From Bacillota bacterium (GTDB lineage Bacteria > Bacillota > Dehalobacteriia > UBA4068 > UBA4997): 8,984 nt of DNA. The notes under the pieces were generated by a model that made no database searches, was not told where the DNA came from, and was given only the letters and a program-made list of their open reading frames with translations. The DNA lies in the NCBI GenBank assembly GCA_017398165.1, contig JAFQHB010000100.1:1-8984 (forward strand), written 5' to 3'. The position numbers and the translations under genes are program-made. Positions 5,918 to 8,984 of this stretch are shown one piece after another (the stretch's first letter is position 1; every line of letters starts with the position of its first letter).

Positions 5918-6655
5918 ATGGCGGCGGTCTGTCTGATAGGTTTTGCGGAGAAAAAACCGGGATTTTGGCAGGCACTTTGGCAGCAGTGGCGGCTGAAAGT
6001 GCAGCCGGTGGGCAAGGTGGCGGCGGTGGATGTGGCACATCTGCGGCTGCCGTGGACGGCGGAGCAGCTTTATGCTATGCCGCCGGATGGGATGCGGCGT
6101 GCTGTGGAGGCCGTGCTGGTGCGGCTGCGGCGGCGGGGCTTTGGCAGCTTTGGCTGGCCGCTGGAATTAACGCTGTGCTGGCCGGGCGAGCTGCCGGATG
6201 GCGTTATCGACGGGCGGCGGCTGGCGGTGCGGGCTTTCGTGGCGGAGGCCGGGCGGGCGATCGGTGGTTGGGGCGGCAAGCAGGCTGCTTTGCTGGGGGT
6301 AGAGCAGAAATGGCACAAGCTGTTTTGTGATGAACTGCTGGCGGCAGAGGCGCGGCCGGTGCTGTATGGGGCGCGCGCACTGAGTCTGGCCGAGCATTAT
6401 TACCGGGCCAACGGTGTGGCGATACCGGTATTCGGGGTGAAAAAAACCATCCGCAGCAGCGACGTGCTGTTGATATTGGATCCTGCCTTTGCCGATGTGC
6501 CGGGGGCGGCGGAGCGCAGTGTGTTTGTCTTTCACGAGCCGATGGTGCGCTTGTCGGGCAGCTTTCGCGGGCGTTTTGCTTTTGGGTGGTTTGCAGCAGG
6601 CTGGGCAGCGGCGCTGGCGGCGGCCGGGGCGGATATTTTGCTTGACAAAAACTGA
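5918..6655 (+). CDS. Orphan protein of unknown function
   Basis: I do not recognise this 245-residue protein. It is rich in Ala, Gly, Arg and Trp. The central part includes GFGSFGWPLELTLCWPGELP (74-93). A later segment, LAEHYYRANGVAIPVFG (157-173), then KKTIRSSDVLLILDP (175-189), has the helix-strand-strand rhythm of an alpha/beta nucleotide-binding-like fold, but no GxGxxG or P-loop is present. Residues 219-242 are hydrophobic and Ala-rich, possibly one buried or membrane helix. There is no signal peptide. The ATG at 5918 is forced by an in-frame TGA at 5909-5911; a mediocre GAGGCGG lies at 5910-5916. A weak promoter (TATATT at 5871-5876 with a poor -35) is the best visible. A long overlapping frame (5803-6330) is judged a by-product of GGC/GCG-rich sequence. 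The greA promoter begins inside its last codons. Confidence 0.68.
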   Translation: MAAVCLIGFAEKKPGFWQALWQQWRLKVQPVGKVAAVDVAHLRLPWTAEQLYAMPPDGMRRAVEAVLVRLRRRGFGSFGWPLELTLCWPGELPDGVIDGRRLAVRAFVAEAGRAIGGWGGKQAALLGVEQKWHKLFCDELLAAEARPVLYGARALSLAEHYYRANGVAIPVFGVKKTIRSSDVLLILDPAFADVPGAAERSVFVFHEPMVRLSGSFRGRFAFGWFAAGWAAALAAAGADILLDKN

Positions 6656-6671
6656 TGCCGGGTGCTATTAT
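6642..6671 (+). promoter_or_regulatory. Extended -10 promoter for the greA leader
   Basis: TTGACA at 6642-6647 is an exact -35 and TATTAT at 6666-6671 matches the -10 at 5 of 6 positions, with an 18-base spacer. TGC directly before the hexamer (6663-6665) gives an extended -10. The -35 lies inside the last codons of the preceding gene. Transcription should start near 6678. Confidence 0.82.
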
Positions 6672-6677
6672 TAAGTA

Positions 6678-6946
6678 GTATGAATATTTTTAATGTGGGG
6701 AGTTAGCGGCAAGCATCGGACGATGCTTGTTGTTTGCTTTGCCTTGCGGATAAAAGCAGACGGTTTTGCTGTGAATGACCTCCCCGACCGTCGGTTTTTA
6801 GTGGGATATCCCTGGGCGGGTGAGGCTGTATGTCCCCGTCTGTCCGTTGGATTTGACCCCTGCTGCACGCACGGGGACACGGAGGAAGCTTACGGGCAGA
6901 TTCGGATAAGATATTTACGGTTTATTTAAGATAAGAGAGAATAGAT
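6678..6946 (+). promoter_or_regulatory. Long structured 5' leader of greA-lysS, class unknown
   Basis: About 285 bases lie between the predicted start site and greA. Three hairpin regions are visible. H1 is CAAGCATCG (6710-6718) with CGATGCTTG (6721-6729). H2 is a terminator-like stem at 6752-6799. H3 is a rod at about 6807-6908, built from TATCC (6807-6811) with GGATA (6904-6908), 6820-6827 with 6887-6893, and an exact 9-pair stem TGTCCCCGT (6831-6839) with ACGGGGACA (6871-6879). I looked for the T-box consensus, the lysine riboswitch and the common SAM, TPP, cobalamin and FMN motifs and recognised none. A 78-codon open frame at 6693-6929 lacks a ribosome binding site and is probably not coding. 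It could be a cis-regulator or contain a stable small RNA. Confidence 0.55.
6752..6799 (+). terminator. Terminator-like hairpin inside the greA leader
   Basis: AAAAGC (6752-6757) pairs with GTTTTT-type bases 6794-6799, and GACGGT (6759-6764) pairs exactly with ACCGTC (6787-6792), with one A-G mismatch between. The loop is about 22 bases. Five T end the right arm (6795-6799) and the matching A run starts the left arm, the pattern of a bidirectional intrinsic terminator. It lies downstream of the greA promoter and upstream of greA, so it would be an attenuator or the end of a roughly 120-base small RNA. The large loop makes efficiency uncertain. Confidence 0.5.
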
Positions 6947-6962
6947 GGAGGTAAGCGGCAAA

Positions 6963-7433
6963 ATGGCAGAAAAAGAAGTTTTGTTGACAAGAGAAGGCCT
7001 GGAGAAACTGGAGGCCGAGCTGGACAACCTGAAAAACGTCAAACGTCTGGAGGTCGCACAGCGCATCAAGGTCGCTATCGGCTTTGGTGATTTGAGCGAG
7101 AACTCGGAATATGAGGACGCGAAAAACGAGCAGGCTATGGTGGAAGGCCAGATCGTGGAGCTGGAGACCAAAATCCGCAACGCCCGTGTTATCGAGGCTA
7201 CCGGCAGCAAGAACAGCATCAATATCGGCTCTACCGTGCGTCTGCTGAATATCCCGCGCAATCTGGAAATGGAGTATACCATCGTAGGCTCGACTGAGGC
7301 CGATCCGGCGAAGCTGCGTATTTCCAACGAGAGCCCGGTAGGCGAGGCGATCATTGGGCATAAGAAGGGTGATATTGTAGAGGTACACGCACCCAAGGGT
7401 ATTATTCAGTACAAGATTTTGGAGATCAACTAA
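6963..7433 (+). CDS. greA: Transcription elongation factor GreA
   Basis: The 156-residue factor enters the secondary channel of RNA polymerase and stimulates cleavage of backtracked transcripts. The N-terminal coiled coil (about 10-75) carries the tip loop GDLSENSEYEDAK (42-54), whose acidic residues D43 and E46 match the catalytic pair of known GreA proteins. The C-terminal FKBP-like domain includes SNESPVGEAIIGHKKGD (121-137). The ATG at 6963 is preferred over the in-frame ATG at 6945 because GGAGG at 6947-6951 overlaps the earlier codon, stands 11 bases before the later one, and the product then begins MAEKEVLLTREG as is usual. Two TAA codons in tandem end it. lysS follows after 50 bases with no terminator, so they are likely cotranscribed from the promoter at 6642-6671. 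Confidence 0.97.
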   Translation: MAEKEVLLTREGLEKLEAELDNLKNVKRLEVAQRIKVAIGFGDLSENSEYEDAKNEQAMVEGQIVELETKIRNARVIEATGSKNSINIGSTVRLLNIPRNLEMEYTIVGSTEADPAKLRISNESPVGEAIIGHKKGDIVEVHAPKGIIQYKILEIN

Positions 7434-7483
7434 TAAAGTTGGGCAAAAGACAGGTTTGGGCTTGAGATTTTGAGGTGAGCATT

Positions 7484-8984
7484 TTGGCAAAGCAGGATAA
7501 TCAGGTAAACCAGATCCTGCAGGTGCGCCGTGATAAGCTGGCGGCTCTGCAGGCAGAGGGCAAGGACCCGTTTACCATTACCAGGTATGATGCGACCCAC
7601 CACAGCAACGAAGTGGTGGAGAATTTTGAGGCGCTGGAAGGCCAGACCGTATCGCTGGCCGGGCGCATTATGTTCAAACGTGTAATGGGCAAGGCTTCTT
7701 TTTGCAATATTCAGGACATGGGCGGCCGTATGCAGATTTATGTGGCGCGTGATTCCATCGGCGAGGAAGCCTATGCGGATTTCAAAAAATACGACATCGG
7801 TGATATTATCGGTGTAAAGGGTGAGGTTTTCGCCACCAAAACGGGCGAGAAATCCATCCACGCGGCAGAGGTCACTCTGCTTTGCAAGAGTTTGCAGGTG
7901 CTGCCCGAGAAGTTCCACGGGCTGACCGATACCGATATGCGTTATCGCCAGCGTTATGTGGATCTGATTATGAATCCCGAGGTGCGCGATACCTTTATCA
8001 AGCGTTCCCGTATCATCAAGGAGATCAGAAACTTCCTGGACGGACGCGATTTTATCGAGGTCGAAACGCCTATGCTGGTGGCTAATGCCGGCGGTGCGGC
8101 GGCACGCCCGTTTGAGACGCATTATAACGCTCTGGATGAGGATGTGCGTCTGCGTATCTCGCTGGAGCTCTATTTGAAGCGTCTGATCGTGGGCGGTCTG
8201 GAGCGTGTCTATGAGATCGGCCGTGTTTTCCGCAACGAGGGCGTGGATACCCGCCACAACCCCGAATTCACACTGATGGAGCTTTATCAGGCATACACAG
8301 ATTACCAGGGTATGATGGAGCTGACCGAGAGTATGTTCCGCTATCTGGCCGAGACTGTCTGCGGCGGCAGCAAAATCTCCTATAACGGTGTGGAGATCGA
8401 CTTCGGCAAGCCTTTTGAGCGCATTACGATGATCGACTGCATCAAGAAGTACGCCGGGGTGGATTTTGATGCGGTGGCTGATGATGCAGCCGCCAAGGCT
8501 ATCGCCAAGGAGCATGAGGTGCAGTATGAGGAACGCCATACCAAGGGCGATATTATCAACCTGTTCTTTGAGGAATTTTGTGAGGACAAGCTGGTGCAGC
8601 CGACATTCGTGATGGATCATCCGCTGGCCATTTCGCCGCTGACCAAGAAAAAGCCCGGTGATCCCGAAAAGGTAGAGCGTTTCGAGCTTTTCATCAACGG
8701 CTGGGAAATGTGCAACGCCTACTCCGAGCTGAACGATCCCATCGATCAGAGAGAGCGTTTTGCGGCACAGGATGCGGCTTTTGCTGCCGGTGATGAGGAA
8801 GCCAACCATACCGATGAGGATTTCCTGAATGCGCTGGAGATCGGTATGCCGCCTACGGGTGGCATCGGCTACGGTATCGACCGTCTGGTGATGCTGCTGA
8901 CCGATTCTTCGGCTATCCGTGACGTTTTGTTCTTCCCCACGATGAAGTCTCTGGACAAGAGTGATGCTCCCGCACCCAGGCCTG
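7484..8984 (+). CDS. lysS: Lysyl-tRNA synthetase, class II (3' end beyond window)
   Basis: The enzyme charges tRNA-Lys with lysine using ATP. The 500 residues in view comprise an N-terminal OB-fold anticodon-binding domain (about 50-150) and a class II catalytic domain. Visible motifs are motif 1 around FLDGRDFIEVETPML (184-198), RISLELYLKRL (224-234), motif 2 VYEIGRVFRNEG (242-253) with TRHNPEFT (256-263), and motif 3 GGIGYGIDRLVML (459-471). The usual family end, a FFPTMK-type segment (484-488), is reached, yet 12 more residues rich in Asp, Ala and Pro follow with no stop before the window edge, so a short C-terminal tail exists. The start is TTG at 7484, 5 bases after GAGGTGA (7472-7478). 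No earlier in-frame ATG is better placed. Nearly complete and intact as far as seen. Confidence 0.96.
   Translation, partial: MAKQDNQVNQILQVRRDKLAALQAEGKDPFTITRYDATHHSNEVVENFEALEGQTVSLAGRIMFKRVMGKASFCNIQDMGGRMQIYVARDSIGEEAYADFKKYDIGDIIGVKGEVFATKTGEKSIHAAEVTLLCKSLQVLPEKFHGLTDTDMRYRQRYVDLIMNPEVRDTFIKRSRIIKEIRNFLDGRDFIEVETPMLVANAGGAAARPFETHYNALDEDVRLRISLELYLKRLIVGGLERVYEIGRVFRNEGVDTRHNPEFTLMELYQAYTDYQGMMELTESMFRYLAETVCGGSKISYNGVEIDFGKPFERITMIDCIKKYAGVDFDAVADDAAAKAIAKEHEVQYEERHTKGDIINLFFEEFCEDKLVQPTFVMDHPLAISPLTKKKPGDPEKVERFELFINGWEMCNAYSELNDPIDQRERFAAQDAAFAAGDEEANHTDEDFLNALEIGMPPTGGIGYGIDRLVMLLTDSSAIRDVLFFPTMKSLDKSDAPAPRP

Noticed and set aside
5803..6330. 175-codon + strand frame overlapping the orphan gene
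   Set aside because: It begins inside the terminator hairpin, reads as long Gly/Ala runs, and is most simply a shifted reading of GGC/GCG-rich codons of the 5918-6655 gene.
6693..6929. 78-codon open frame in the greA leader
   Set aside because: It has no ribosome binding site before its ATG, unprotein-like composition, and coincides with strong RNA stems that better explain the sequence.
6672..6962. T-box or lysine riboswitch upstream of greA-lysS
   Set aside because: The conserved T-box antiterminator sequence (AGGGTGG-type) and the lysine riboswitch core words were looked for and not found.
7430..8809. 459-codon open frame on the - strand opposite lysS
   Set aside because: It lies wholly antisense to a complete, motif-bearing lysS, and its composition (His, Leu, Ile rich) is that of a reverse-strand shadow; no ribosome binding site or promoter was seen.
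1..8984. CRISPR array, insertion sequence, tRNA or rRNA gene, or a defence island
   Set aside because: I saw no regularly spaced repeats, transposase motifs, tRNA cloverleaf with TTCGA loop, or nuclease/helicase pairings on either strand.

Overview
The window is a stretch of bacterial chromosome, about 57% GC by eye, with every recognisable gene on the + strand. Strong GGAGG-type ribosome binding sites, TTG and GTG start codons, sigma-A-type promoters, a BirA-type biotin operator and the order coaX-dus-greA-lysS point to Bacillota (Firmicutes). A Negativicutes or Clostridia relative is my best guess; genus cannot be read from this segment.

Region by region: (1) 1-119 holds the tail of an unidentified upstream unit, closed by a strong intrinsic terminator. 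(2) 164-2929 is a biotin transcription unit: a BirA operator overlapping a near-perfect promoter, then birA (biotin-protein ligase and repressor), bioY (biotin transporter S component) and an FAD-dependent reductase of the geranylgeranyl-reductase type, ended by a strong terminator. (3) 2953-4902 is a coenzyme A/tRNA unit: a promoter, a leader with three back-to-back mini-ORFs made by a tandem 12-base repeat, coaX (type III pantothenate kinase), and dus (tRNA-dihydrouridine synthase) overlapping coaX by 7 bases. (4) 4903-6655 looks accessory: an intergenic patch rich in GGTTG/CAACC inverted repeats, a membrane-bound XRE-type regulator with its own terminator, and an orphan 245-residue protein. 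(5) 6642-8984 is the greA-lysS unit: a strong extended -10 promoter inside the 3' end of the orphan gene, an unusually long (about 285 base) structured leader, greA, and lysS, which runs off the window.

The core genes serve cofactor supply (biotin, CoA), tRNA modification and charging, and transcript cleavage. The biotin unit should shut down when biotinyl-AMP-loaded BirA occupies the operator covering the -35 box, which would place the flavoprotein under biotin control. The parts least explained by known annotation are the structured greA leader, the mini-ORF repeat ahead of coaX, the orphan gene at 5918-6655, and the flavoprotein with altered FAD motifs.
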